Shown piece after piece: positions 9,062-18,101 of a stretch of 64,000 bases of DNA. Source of the DNA: Paraburkholderia antibiotica (lineage in GTDB: Bacteria > Pseudomonadota > Gammaproteobacteria > Burkholderiales > Burkholderiaceae); the NCBI RefSeq assembly GCF_012927125.1, contig NZ_JABBFZ010000008.1, positions 186,001 through 250,000 on the forward strand. Direction: 5' to 3'. The translations under genes and the position numbers were made by a program. Within the stretch, counting starts at the first letter, position 1. Each line of letters starts with the position of its first letter. The notes under the pieces are model-generated. The model was not told the origin of the DNA, did no database searches, and worked only from the letters and a program-made list of their open reading frames with translations.

Positions 9062-10354
9062 ATGAAGAAGATGCGTTGGGTCGTGATTTTTCTATGCTTT
9101 CTCGCGATCGCGGTGAACTACGTCGATCGCGCGAATCTCGCGGTCGCCGCGCCGCAAATCGAAAAGGCGCTTGGCATCGGGCCGGCCGAGATGGGCTTCA
9201 TCCTCAGCGGCTTTTTCTGGACCTATGCGCTGATGCAGATGCCGTTCGGCTGGTTCGTCGATCGCGTCGGCGCGCGGATCGCATTGCCGCTCGCGGTCGG
9301 CTGGTGGTCGCTGTTTACCGCCGCGACCGCGGTGACGACCAGCGTCGCGGGCATGTTCGGCTGCCGGCTGCTGCTCGGCGTCGGCGAGGCGGGCGCGTAT
9401 CCGTCGTGTACCAAGCTCGTCAGCCAATGGTTCAAACCGCAGGAACGCGCGATCGCGACCAGCATCTTCGACAGCGGTTCGCGAGTCGGCTCCGCGCTCT
9501 CGATTCCGGTCGTTGCGCTGATTATCGGCACGCTCGGCTGGCAAGCGGCCTTTATCCTGACCGGCCTGCTCGGCGCGGTGTGGATCGTCGGCTGGCTCGT
9601 GATTTACCGCCATCCGACCGAGGACGCTATGGGCGGCGCGCAGGACGCCGCATCGGTGGCGAACGCACACGCGCAAACCGATGGCGAGAAAGTCACGTGG
9701 GCGTCGCTGTTTCGTCATCGCACGCTGTGGGGCATGATGCTCGGCTTCTTTTGCCTGAACTTCGTGATCTATTTCTTCATCACGTGGTTTCCGAGCTATC
9801 TCGTGCAGACGCGCGGCTTCTCGCTGAAATCGCTCGGCACGCTCGGCATGATTCCGGCGCTGATCGCGATTCCGGGCGGCTGGCTCGGCGGCTATGTGTC
9901 CGACGCGCTGTTCCGGCGCGGCTGGAGCCTCACGGCCGCGCGCAAGACCTGCATGGTCGGCGGCATGCTGCTGTCGTCGGTGATCACGCTGTCGGCGTTC
10001 ACGGAGAACGTGTATCTGATGCTCGCCTTCTTCGGCATCGCGTACGGCAGCCTGGCGTTCGCGGCGGCGAGCATCTGGTCGTTGCCCTGCGACGTCGCGC
10101 CGACGCCGCGCCACGTTGCGTCGATCGGCGGCATCCAGAACTTCGCGTCGAACCTGGCCGGGATCGTGATCACGACCTTCACTGGCATGATGGTCGCGAT
10201 GACCAAGGGCTCGTTCACGATTCCGCTCGTTGTGGCGGGCGGCTTCTGCTTTCTCGGCGCGTTCAGCTATCTGGTGATCGTGGGCCGCATCGAGCCGCTG
10301 TCGATCGAACCGGCGAGCCGCGACGTGCCCAAAGGCGCACGTCCCACGGTTTGA
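9062..10354 (+). CDS. MFS transporter, anion:cation symporter family (hexuronate/galactonate type)
   Basis: The protein has 430 residues from ATG 9062, chosen because AGGAGGAG lies about 10 bp upstream; an in-frame ATG at 8996 lacks one. Twelve hydrophobic segments are visible. The ACS-family signature is present (NYVDRANLAVAAPQIEK in helix 1, GWFVDRVGAR in the loop between helices 2 and 3, LLGVGEAGAYPS in helix 4). Family members import hexuronates, galactonate or glucarate with protons. Its position inside the sugar-acid operon suggests it imports the operon's substrate. Confidence 0.92.
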   Translation: MKKMRWVVIFLCFLAIAVNYVDRANLAVAAPQIEKALGIGPAEMGFILSGFFWTYALMQMPFGWFVDRVGARIALPLAVGWWSLFTAATAVTTSVAGMFGCRLLLGVGEAGAYPSCTKLVSQWFKPQERAIATSIFDSGSRVGSALSIPVVALIIGTLGWQAAFILTGLLGAVWIVGWLVIYRHPTEDAMGGAQDAASVANAHAQTDGEKVTWASLFRHRTLWGMMLGFFCLNFVIYFFITWFPSYLVQTRGFSLKSLGTLGMIPALIAIPGGWLGGYVSDALFRRGWSLTAARKTCMVGGMLLSSVITLSAFTENVYLMLAFFGIAYGSLAFAAASIWSLPCDVAPTPRHVASIGGIQNFASNLAGIVITTFTGMMVAMTKGSFTIPLVVAGGFCFLGAFSYLVIVGRIEPLSIEPASRDVPKGARPTV

Positions 10355-10427
10355 CGCAGGCCGCTGCCGCGCATCCGGCGGCGAGGGTTTTTTTCAGGTC
10401 TTTGATTCATTCTGCTTCGAGGTTCTC

Positions 10428-11975
10428 ATGTCGACTCAAGCTGGCATCGCGTCCGCGATCATCCGCCTGCATCCCGGCGACGACGTCATCATCGCCACAC
10501 GACAGCTGTTGCCGGGCACGCGCATCGACGCGGAACGCCTGGTGGTGACCGGACTGATTCCGCCAGGCCACAAGATCGCGACGCGCGACCTCTCGAAGGG
10601 CGAGCCGGTCAAGCGCTACAACCAGATCATCGGCGTGGCGCGCGAGGCGATTGCGCGCGGCCAGCACGTGCACGTGCATAACCTCGGCATGTCCGAGTTC
10701 GCGCGCGAGCACGTGTTCGGCGCCGATGCGCAGCCGACCGTCTACGTCGACGACCCCGCTCATTTCATGGGCATTCGCCGCGCTGACGGACGGGTCGCGA
10801 CGCGCAATTACATCGGTATCCTGACCAGTGTGAACTGCTCGGCGACGGTCGCGCGCGCGATTGCCGATCACTTCCGGCGCGATGTGCACGCCGATGCGCT
10901 CGCCGACTATCCGAACGTCGATGGCGTGATCGCGTTGACGCATGGCCTCGGCTGCGGCATCGACATGCAGGGCGAGGGGATCGGCATCCTGCGCCGCACG
11001 CTCGCCGGCTACGCGGTGCATCCGAACTTCGCGTCGGTGTTGTTCGTCGGGCTCGGCTGCGAGACGAACCAGATCGACGGCGTGCTCGAAGCGGGCGGGC
11101 TCGGCAATAGCGAGCTGAAGCTGCGCAGCTTCACGATCCAGGACAGCGGCGGCACGCGCAAGACGATCGAGCGCGGCATCGCGATGGTGCGGGAGATGCT
11201 CGCCGATGCGAACCGCGTGCAGCGTGTGCCGGTGCCGGCGTCGCATCTGTGCGTCGGTTTGCAGTGCGGCGGCTCGGATGGCTACTCCGGCATCTCCGCC
11301 AATCCCGCGCTCGGCGCCGCAGTCGACCGGCTGGTGCGGCACGGCGGCACCGCGATCCTGTCGGAGACGCCGGAGATCTACGGCGCCGAGCATCTGCTGA
11401 CGCGCCGCGCGGCGAGCCCCGCCGTCGGCGAGAAACTGCTCGCGCGGATCGCGTGGTGGCAGGACTACTGCGCGCGCAACGGCGGCGCGATGGACAACAA
11501 TCCGTCGGCGGGCAACAAGGCTGGCGGACTCACGACGATCCTGGAAAAATCGCTCGGCGCGGTCGCGAAAGGCGGCACGACCAATCTGGTCGACGTCTAC
11601 GAATACGCGCAGCCGATCGCCGCGAAGGGCTTCGTGTTCATGGACTCGCCGGGCTACGACCCGGTGTCGGCGACGGGGCAGGTGGCGTCGGGCGCGAATC
11701 TGATCTGCTTCACGACCGGGCGCGGCTCCGCGTATGGCTGCGCGCCGTCGCCGTCGCTGAAGCTCGCGACCAATACCGCGCTGTGGGAGCGCCAGGAGGA
11801 GGATATCGACATCAATTGCGGCGGCGTGATCGACGGCAGCGCGAGCATCGATGAACTCGGCGAAGCGATCTTCCGGATGATGCTCGATTGCGCGTCCGGC
11901 ACGCGCACGAAAAGCGAACTGCACGGCTACGGGCAAAGCGAATTCGTGCCGTGGCAGGTCGGCGTGGTGACCTGA
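10428..11975 (+). CDS. uxaA: Altronate dehydratase
   Basis: The protein has 515 residues, the usual full length. The N-terminal SAF domain (about residues 10-85) and the C-terminal UxaA catalytic region (GRVATRNYIGILTSVNCSATV, HGLGCGIDMQGEG, GLQCGGSDGYSGISANPALG) are both present. Conserved cysteines fit the iron-dependent dehydratase. It converts D-altronate to 2-keto-3-deoxy-D-gluconate. This is the best-identified enzyme of the operon and fixes the pathway. No KDG kinase or aldolase is in the window, so later steps must be encoded elsewhere. Confidence 0.94.
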   Translation: MSTQAGIASAIIRLHPGDDVIIATRQLLPGTRIDAERLVVTGLIPPGHKIATRDLSKGEPVKRYNQIIGVAREAIARGQHVHVHNLGMSEFAREHVFGADAQPTVYVDDPAHFMGIRRADGRVATRNYIGILTSVNCSATVARAIADHFRRDVHADALADYPNVDGVIALTHGLGCGIDMQGEGIGILRRTLAGYAVHPNFASVLFVGLGCETNQIDGVLEAGGLGNSELKLRSFTIQDSGGTRKTIERGIAMVREMLADANRVQRVPVPASHLCVGLQCGGSDGYSGISANPALGAAVDRLVRHGGTAILSETPEIYGAEHLLTRRAASPAVGEKLLARIAWWQDYCARNGGAMDNNPSAGNKAGGLTTILEKSLGAVAKGGTTNLVDVYEYAQPIAAKGFVFMDSPGYDPVSATGQVASGANLICFTTGRGSAYGCAPSPSLKLATNTALWERQEEDIDINCGGVIDGSASIDELGEAIFRMMLDCASGTRTKSELHGYGQSEFVPWQVGVVT

Positions 11976-12024
11976 ACCGCTGCCTTGTGCCGTTCACCTG
12001 AAACCCATGCCCAGGAGGGTCGAA

Positions 12025-13269
12025 TTGAAACGCCGCCTTTATGCGGGCCGCGACGTGAAGCGCGCGCACAGCATCGACGATCTGCGCGCGATGGCGCGCC
12101 GGCGTCTGCCGAATTTCTGTTTCGAGTATGTGGAGGGCGGCGCCGAGGACGAGGCGACGCTGCGCCGCAATCGCGACGTGTTTCGCGAGATCGCGTTTTT
12201 GCCGCGCACGCTGGTGAACGTCGAGAAGCGCAACCAGAGCGTGACGCTATTCGGCGGCCGCAGCGCGGCGCCGTTCATGATCGGCCCGACCGGCTATAGC
12301 GGGCTGATGTTTCGCGAAGGCGACGTCAAGCTCGCCAGCGCGGCGGCGGCGGCCGGGATTCCGTTCGTGCTGAGCAACGTGTCGACGGTCGCGTTGGAAG
12401 ACGTGGTGCGGCGCGCGGGCGGCCGGGTGTGGATGCAGGTCTACATGTACCGCACGCGCGAATTTCTCGCGAAACTCGCGCAGCGCGCGGCGGCCGCCGG
12501 CATCGAGGCGCTGGTCGTGACGACCGACAGCGCGGTGTTCGGCAAACGCGAATGGGATCTGCGCAACTACATCGCGCCGTTGCAGCTCGACTGGCGCAAC
12601 CGGTTCGACGTGCTGCGGCATCCGCGCTGGATGGCCAACGTGCTGTGGCCGAACGGGATGCCGCGCTTCGCGAATCTCGGCGATCTGCTGCCGCCGGGGC
12701 AGGACAGCGTGAAGGGCGCGACGATCACGCTCGGTCAGCAACTGGACCCGTCGCTGTCGTGGGACGATATCAAATGGCTGCGCGATCTGTGGCCGCACCG
12801 GCTGATCGTCAAGGGCGTGCTCGGCGCGCCGGATGCGTTGCAGGCGGTGCGCGCAGGTGTCGACGGCATCGTGCTGTCGAACCACGGCGGGCGGCAGCTC
12901 GACAGCGCGGTTTCGGCGATGGACGTGTTGCCCGAAGTCGTCGGGCAGGTCGGCGGCAAACTTGCCGTGATGCTCGACGGCGGATTCCGGCGCGGCTCGG
13001 ACATTCTGAAGGCGGTCGCGCTCGGCGCCGATGCGGTGCTGCTCGGACGCGCGACCACCTACGGTTTGAGCGCGGGCGGACAGGCGGGCGTCGAGCGCGC
13101 GATCGAGATTCTGAAAACGGAAATCGATCGCGCGCTCGGCTTGCTCGGTTGCAGCGAGATTGCCGGGCTCGATCGCAGTTACCTGCGTTGGCTCGGGCAG
13201 GCGCCGCCGCCCACGCTCACCCCGCCAATACAGAGAGAAACCGCACGCGAGCCGGCTTTGCTCGCGTGA
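12025..13269 (+). CDS. FMN-dependent alpha-hydroxy-acid oxidase/dehydrogenase (L-lactate dehydrogenase-like)
   Basis: I place the start at TTG 12025 because AGGAGG sits 7 bp before it; ATG 12007 is in frame but has no ribosome site. About 414 residues form an FMN TIM barrel. The catalytic His-Gly-Gly is in VLSNHGGRQLDS, and the flavin phosphate loops AVMLDGGFRRGSD and ADAVLLGRATTYG are present. Families include L-lactate dehydrogenase LldD, glycolate oxidase and mandelate dehydrogenase. In this operon the substrate could be lactate, glycerate/glycolate or a sugar-derived 2-hydroxyacid; the sequence alone does not decide. Confidence 0.88.
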   Translation: MKRRLYAGRDVKRAHSIDDLRAMARRRLPNFCFEYVEGGAEDEATLRRNRDVFREIAFLPRTLVNVEKRNQSVTLFGGRSAAPFMIGPTGYSGLMFREGDVKLASAAAAAGIPFVLSNVSTVALEDVVRRAGGRVWMQVYMYRTREFLAKLAQRAAAAGIEALVVTTDSAVFGKREWDLRNYIAPLQLDWRNRFDVLRHPRWMANVLWPNGMPRFANLGDLLPPGQDSVKGATITLGQQLDPSLSWDDIKWLRDLWPHRLIVKGVLGAPDALQAVRAGVDGIVLSNHGGRQLDSAVSAMDVLPEVVGQVGGKLAVMLDGGFRRGSDILKAVALGADAVLLGRATTYGLSAGGQAGVERAIEILKTEIDRALGLLGCSEIAGLDRSYLRWLGQAPPPTLTPPIQRETAREPALLA

Positions 13270-13286
13270 CCAACAGGAGACATCCG

Positions 13287-14702
13287 ATGCAGGAAACTAT
13301 CGCCGCAGCGCAGGGCAACGACGCCGTCGCCGCGCTGCGCACGACGCTTGGCGCGGACCTCGTCAGCTTGCCGGCCGAGTTCGGCGGGCGCGGCTTCGCG
13401 GACTGGAGCGGCACGCCGGCGCGCGAACCGCTCGCCTTGATCCGGCCGCGCACGACCGCGGAGGTCGCGACCGCCTTGCGGATTTGCCACCAGCACCGGC
13501 AACCGGTCGTCACGCAGGGCGGCATGACCGGCCACGCGGGCGGCGCGTGCGTACTCGGCGGCGAAGTCGCGCTGAGTCTCGAACGCATGAACGGCGTGAT
13601 CGAAATCGATCCGGTCGGCGCGACCATGACCGTGCTCGCGGGCACGCCGCTGCAAGCGGTACAGGAGGCGGCCGACCGCGCCGGCTTCATGTTCGCGCTC
13701 GATCTCGGCGCGCGCGGCAGCTGTACGATCGGCGGCAACATCGCGACCAACGCGGGCGGCAACCGCGTGATCCGCTACGGGATGATGCGCGACCAGCTGC
13801 TCGACGTCGAAGCGGTGCTGGCGGACGGCAGCGTGATCGGCGGACAGCGCAAGATGATCAAGAACAACACCGGTTACGATCTGCGCAATCTGCTGGCTGG
13901 CAGCGAAGGCACGCTCGCGGTGATCACCTCAGCGGTGCTGCGGCTGCGGGCCAAGCCGCGCGCGGTGTCGACCGCATGGTGCGGGATGCCGGACTACGCG
14001 GCGGTTACCACACTGCTCGGCCGCGCGCAGGAATGCCTGCCGGCCGGCGTGTCCGCGTTCGAGGTGATGTGGCCGAACTACTGCGACTTCGTGCGGCAAC
14101 GCCTGCCCGAACTACGGCTGCCGCTTGCGAGCGATCACGCGTACTACGTGCTGCTGGAGACGTGCGGCGCGGACCCCGAACGGCAGTCGGCGGCGTTCGA
14201 GGATTTTCTTGCCGATATGCTCGACGACGGCGTGATCGCCGATGCGGCGCTCGCGCAGTCGGAGGCGGATGTCGCCGCGTTCTGGGCGATTCGCGACGCG
14301 CCGGCCGAGTATCCGCGTCTGATACCGGGGCGCATTTCGTTCGACGTCAGTTTCGCGGTCTCGCAGGCGGGCGAGGCGGCGCAGCGTTGCGACGAGCGCT
14401 TACGCGCGCGCTGGCCGCAGGCGACCATCCTCGTGTATGGCCATCTCGGCGACGGCAATCTGCATGTGGTGGTGCAGGAGCCGGGCTGGAGCGACGACGC
14501 CATCGATGAAGTCAAGCGGGTCGTCTACGAGCTGACCGGCGAGATGGGCGGTTCGGTGTCGGCCGAGCATGGAATCGGCGAGGAGAAGCTGAAGGTGCTC
14601 GGGCTGTCGCGATCGCCGGCCGAGCTGGCGGCGATGAAGGCGATCAAGCTCGCGCTCGATCCGCACAACCTTCTGAATCCGGGGAAAGTGATCGCGATGT
14701 AG
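13287..14702 (+). CDS. FAD-linked 2-hydroxyacid oxidase (D-lactate/glycolate oxidase GlcD-like)
   Basis: The protein has 471 residues and starts 17 bp after the FMN oxidase, with AGGAG upstream. The N-terminal PCMH-type FAD domain has VVTQGGMTGHAGGA, GSCTIGGNIATNAGGNRVIRYGM and NNTGYDLRNLLAGSEGTL. The C-terminal FAD-oxidase domain has VYGHLGDGNLHV and ends in the family signature SAEHGIGEEK to LDPHNLLNPGK. It should oxidise a D-2-hydroxyacid (D-lactate, glycolate or D-2-hydroxyglutarate class). Pairing an FMN (L-type) and an FAD (D-type) hydroxyacid oxidase at the end of a hexonate operon suggests handling both enantiomers of one product. Confidence 0.9.
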   Translation: MQETIAAAQGNDAVAALRTTLGADLVSLPAEFGGRGFADWSGTPAREPLALIRPRTTAEVATALRICHQHRQPVVTQGGMTGHAGGACVLGGEVALSLERMNGVIEIDPVGATMTVLAGTPLQAVQEAADRAGFMFALDLGARGSCTIGGNIATNAGGNRVIRYGMMRDQLLDVEAVLADGSVIGGQRKMIKNNTGYDLRNLLAGSEGTLAVITSAVLRLRAKPRAVSTAWCGMPDYAAVTTLLGRAQECLPAGVSAFEVMWPNYCDFVRQRLPELRLPLASDHAYYVLLETCGADPERQSAAFEDFLADMLDDGVIADAALAQSEADVAAFWAIRDAPAEYPRLIPGRISFDVSFAVSQAGEAAQRCDERLRARWPQATILVYGHLGDGNLHVVVQEPGWSDDAIDEVKRVVYELTGEMGGSVSAEHGIGEEKLKVLGLSRSPAELAAMKAIKLALDPHNLLNPGKVIAM

Positions 14703-15285
14703 GGGCGGGCGCGCGGCAACGCGGTGAGCGTTGCGCTTGCCGCTGCCGCGCTCTCATGCTTTCGCGCGCCGTAGCCGCCGATCAACCGGTCAGGCCGTAG
14801 GGTTGGGTCCTGGTGCTTTTGTTTTTCGAACGGGGAGGGATATGACGAGTACTTTTTGTTCTCGAACTTTTATGTACTCGGAAATGTACTCGTCGAAAAC
14901 AAAAAGCCCGCTGCCGCGGGCTTTTTTTATTGGCAGATCACTATGGATCATGCCGGAACAACGAGTGGTGCCCAGGAGAGTCTTCGAATATAAAGTATAA
15001 ATAGTTGTTTTTATTGGTATTTAAAGTAAAAAATTGCACGATGTACCGTTCAATGTACCAATTTGAGCCCACTAAGCGCACAGAAGACAACGGATCCTGA
15101 TGGAACTGAATGAGGGTAAGGATGCGTGGCTTAATTACAACACATAGAGTCTTGATGAGCGTTTGGCCTTCGCGGGGTCGCTAGGCCCGTACAGGGATAC
15201 GCAGCTTTCCAGCGGTGGATATCGGGCCTAATCCGGCCGGAGTTCGCATTGATCCCAAGCCGAGCCGTGCTGATATGCGGTAACG
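14703..15285. other. Gene-free boundary region with nested repeats
   Basis: This is the transition from the intact sugar-acid operon to the decayed zone. It holds a strong terminator (14901-14928), inverted repeats around 14844-14906 and two tandem ATGTAC pairs (14872/14884 and 15041/15053), each with 12-bp spacing. I see no tRNA and no intact gene. It may be an island boundary. Confidence 0.45.
14901..14928 (+). terminator. Rho-independent terminator of the hexonate operon
   Basis: AAAAAGCCCGC pairs with GCGGGCTTTTT around the loop TGCC and ends in a T tract. The flanking A and T runs make it potentially bidirectional. It lies about 200 bp after the last operon gene. Confidence 0.85.
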
Positions 15286-15656
15286 GGCTGGCCTGTACCG
15301 TGGTTCGCCCCAGTCGTTGCTCTCGTGGCGATCGCAGCCAGCGCCATCGTCGCGTACCAGCAGACTGCCTACACGGAAATCATCATTGACACGTCGCGCA
15401 TCACCTGCCGACCGGGGATTCTCAGCCGGAGGGTGGGGTCTCACCGTTCCGGATTCAGCAGGTCACGTCACTGCATCCGAGGTGACAGCGGCCGTTCGGC
15501 ATTGGCACGGTGATCGTGCTGACCAGCGACTCTAACAATCCTCAACAGCTGCCCGGGATGCGTGAGGCCGACCAGTTGAGAAGTGATCTGGGCGGGGCCG
15601 CGATCGCGTTGCGGGACGTGAAGGGCATTCGTGGAGTCAATATGGGTAAAGTCTGA
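15286..15656 (+). pseudogene. Remnant of a membrane protein with a PH-like domain (YdbS type)
   Basis: One frame encodes a transmembrane segment and onward stretch (WFAPVVALVAIAASAIVAYQ, then IDTSRITCRPGILSR). After a frameshift near 15440 another frame continues PFRIQQVTSLHPR, a TGA stop, then QRPFGIGTVIVLTSDSN and LPGMREADQLRSDLGG, ending at 15656. The order RIQ-V, a hydrophobic turn, FGxGTV and LPGxR resembles bacterial PH-domain proteins. With a frameshift and a stop it is not functional. Family assignment is by pattern recall. Confidence 0.4.
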
Positions 15657-15721
15657 CACTTCGCTTGCGTCCCGGCGAACGTGCGGCACAATATATCCGT
15701 TCTTCACTATCATCCTTCATC

Positions 15722-16756
15722 ATGTCGGACGTGATCACGCCGGTTAACTACTGCACTCATGCCATCGAGGACCTGAAAGCGACGATGAAGGGAGCCCGCG
15801 CACGCGGACTCACCGTCACGGCTGCGCAGCTGGAAACCGTGATCGAAATGCTTGCGACAGCACCCAAGTTTCTGCTGCCAAACTGCGCCGAGCTGATCGA
15901 TTCAGAGAACGTTCGCGAAACGCACCTCGAGCTTCTGCGGCTGCCTTATCCGGTGACGGTGTTCGAGGCCCCGTGGCGCAAGGAGGAATTCGTTCCGGCT
16001 GCGACCGTGGCCGGTGTGGAGGAAAGCCTGTCGACGCGCCGGATCGCGCTGTGCTGGGAGATGACCGAGGACCATACGCCCGTTTGGGGGCTCAAGGAAA
16101 TCCCGGTGTTTCGCCAGCACTATCGGGAAGGCGGCGTTTTCATCTATCCCATCTACTACTCCGATGAACTGAAAACGTGGAATCCCGGCGCAGGCGGAAC
16201 ATTCGTGCCGAGGGAATTCCGTACTCCCGAAGGACACAAGCCCACACGGATGACGCAGATGATGCTGGAGGCGAAAGTAAACGCGGGCCGGCTCCATCAC
16301 AATTCATTTCAACATTTCGCAGAGCCCTTTGTGCTGCTCGAGGAGGTGTTCGAGGTTGCGGTGGAGCAGAGTCAGGGTGATGTTGATGCGTCGCTTGCCC
16401 GTCTGACCTATGACGCCAACGACGAAGTACACATGGCAATTCAGGCTTGCGCAGTGTTGAACTGCGCCAACGTGGGGACCGTCGACGTGCATCCGAAGCC
16501 CGCCATGAACGCGTGACGACTGGCCATGCGCCGGCCACCGTTTTTCACGTACAAGGTCCTGCAGCTCGCAGCAGGAAAGGTGGCCGCCGACGGAAAAGGA
16601 TCTGCCTCGCATTCGGCGCCGCGCATGCATTTGCGCCGTGGTCATATCCGTCGGCTGGAGAACAGGGTGACGTGGGTGCGGCCTGCGGTTGTTAATGCAG
16701 GTAGCGAACGCGGTGTCGTGGCGAAGGACTATCGCATTGCAGGAAATGAATCCTAG
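15722..16756 (+). pseudogene. Hypothetical protein gene interrupted by an in-frame TGA
   Basis: From ATG 15722 (MSDVITPVNYCTHAIEDLK) the frame runs 264 residues and meets TGA at 16514-16516. The same frame then continues for another 79 codons to 16756 (PPFFTYKVLQLAAGK, then RMHLRRGHIRRL, WVRPAVVNAGSERGVVAKDY). The second part looks like the natural C-terminus of the protein, a basic HxRRGHxRRL segment seen in prophage/island proteins of unknown role. One nonsense mutation therefore splits an otherwise intact gene of about 344 residues. The 264-residue N-terminal part may still be made. Confidence 0.6.
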
Positions 16757-16938
16757 AGCGCTTTCACTTCAGGAGGGGAATTGAAGCCAACACTGGGGCT
16801 ATCCCAAGCGTGAAACGCACACGTGAGCCGCTGGCGTTGTTGCAGTCGATTGTCACAAGGGTTGTCGTGCGGGAAGCGGCGGCGGTGCGTCGCTGCTTAC
16901 AAAATTCTGCAGCCTGGCCCACGCTGCCTGAGATTGAC

Positions 16939-17783
16939 GGCACTGGTGCAAATAGCCGGCGGGGCCGAGATTTCCCGAATAAATAAGGATGCCTCATTTA
17001 CTGAACAGGACGGCATTCCAGACGTTCGGTGCAGCGGTATCCTTGAGCCCGGGAGCACAGAGGTCGAACTGACCCTTGCGAATGCGGTGCATCAACTCGA
17101 TGCCGGAAATCGTGGTCGCGGCACTCCGGAACCGTTTGAAGCCAAGCATCACGTTGGTTCGGGACTTGATATTCCGATGATCCTGCTCGATCAGGTTGTT
17201 CAGGTACTTCGAGGTCCGGACCTCTGTGTCCTCAGGCAACAGGCCATCGGCTTTCATCTCGCGCACCGCCCGGTGCGAGGCAGCATAACCGTCGAGCGTG
17301 ATCGTCGCCGGCGGCTGACCCTGATTGATGCCTGATGGCCTTGCTGAAAAAGGCCTTGGCCGCAGCCACATCGCGCCTGGCTCTAAGCATGAAATCCACT
17401 GTCTGGCCGGCCCGATCTACCGCCCGGTAGAGATAAACTCATTTGCCTCGAATCTTCAGATAGGTTTCGTCAACGCGCCGTGAGCGGCCTGTCGGTACGG
17501 CAAACTGATTCCAGCGCTTGACGAACTCGGGTGTAAAACATCTCACCCACCGCATGATCGTCGTGTGTGCCAGCGAAAGTCCCCGCTCGGCCATCATCTC
17601 GACCAGATCGCGCAGGCTGAGCTTGTCGCGAAGGTACCAGCGTACACACAGAACAATGATTTCCCGATCAAAATGCCGCCCGTCGAACAACCCTTCCATA
17701 CCTTTTCGCTTGCTCATCATCGGCTACCCGTTCTTCAGGCTGACAACTCTAACCGGTTCCTCGAGCCTCTTTGCACCGGAGCC
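16939..17783 (-). mobile_element. IS6-family insertion sequence (decayed)
   Basis: The element is about 845 bp. Its ends are related inverted repeats: GGCACTGGTGCAAATAG at the left and, read on the other strand, GGCTCCGGTGCAAAGAG at the right. The size and GGTGCAAA ends fit the IS6/IS26 group. The flanks show no 8-bp target duplication (AGATTGAC versus ATTTCTAG), so it may have caused a deletion or replicon rearrangement here. Its transposase is broken. Confidence 0.75.
16994..17720 (-). pseudogene. IS6-family DDE transposase, broken
   Basis: The gene begins at 17720 with MMSKRKGMEGLFDGRHFDRE and contains WYLRDKLSLRDLVEMMAERG and the first catalytic Asp in RVDETYLKIRGK. A TGA at 17439-17441 replaces the expected Trp of [11 protein letters not shown]. 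The frame continues ([18 protein letters not shown]) and then shifts by one base near [20 protein letters not shown]. The last part has the remaining DDE elements ([29 protein letters not shown]). With two lesions it is inactive. Confidence 0.8.
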
Positions 17784-17794
17784 ATTTCTAGCAC

Positions 17795-18101
17795 GTGTCA
17801 TTCACCCACGATTTCCTGTCGCACATTTCCTCGAACGCGCTGCGCAAGGCGGCGCTCGACGCTCCAGACGCTGTATCGTCCAGTGGCGACCTCGAGCCCG
17901 TGTTCCACACTATCCTTCGCCCCATCATCGACGAATATGGTGTGATCGACGCGCTGAGGCGACGGCTCCGTAAAGACCGCACCCTCACCATCAACAGCGA
18001 TGGACAGAGCCGTAACGCGCTCCGATCCTGGGGCGGTTCAGTCATCCAGGCGCGCCTGTTGCAGCAGAACCTCTTCACGTGCTTCGGGAACCCCCGAATC
18101 T
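17795..18101 (+). CDS. Open frame of unknown function next to IS6 (possible truncated gene)
   Basis: A frame starting 11 bp beyond the IS6 right end encodes SFTHDFLSHISSNALRKAALD and continues through FHTILRPIIDEYGVIDALRRR and INSDGQSRNALRSWGGSV, staying open to 18166 and overlapping the convergent cyclase. The composition looks protein-like (helical, no low-complexity bias) but I recognise no family. It could be the tail of a gene cut by the IS. Low confidence that it is expressed. Confidence 0.25.

Noticed and set aside
14703-15060. tRNA or tmRNA gene as the integration target at the island edge
   Set aside because: No cloverleaf or CCA-type acceptor could be drawn; only terminator and repeat structures are visible.
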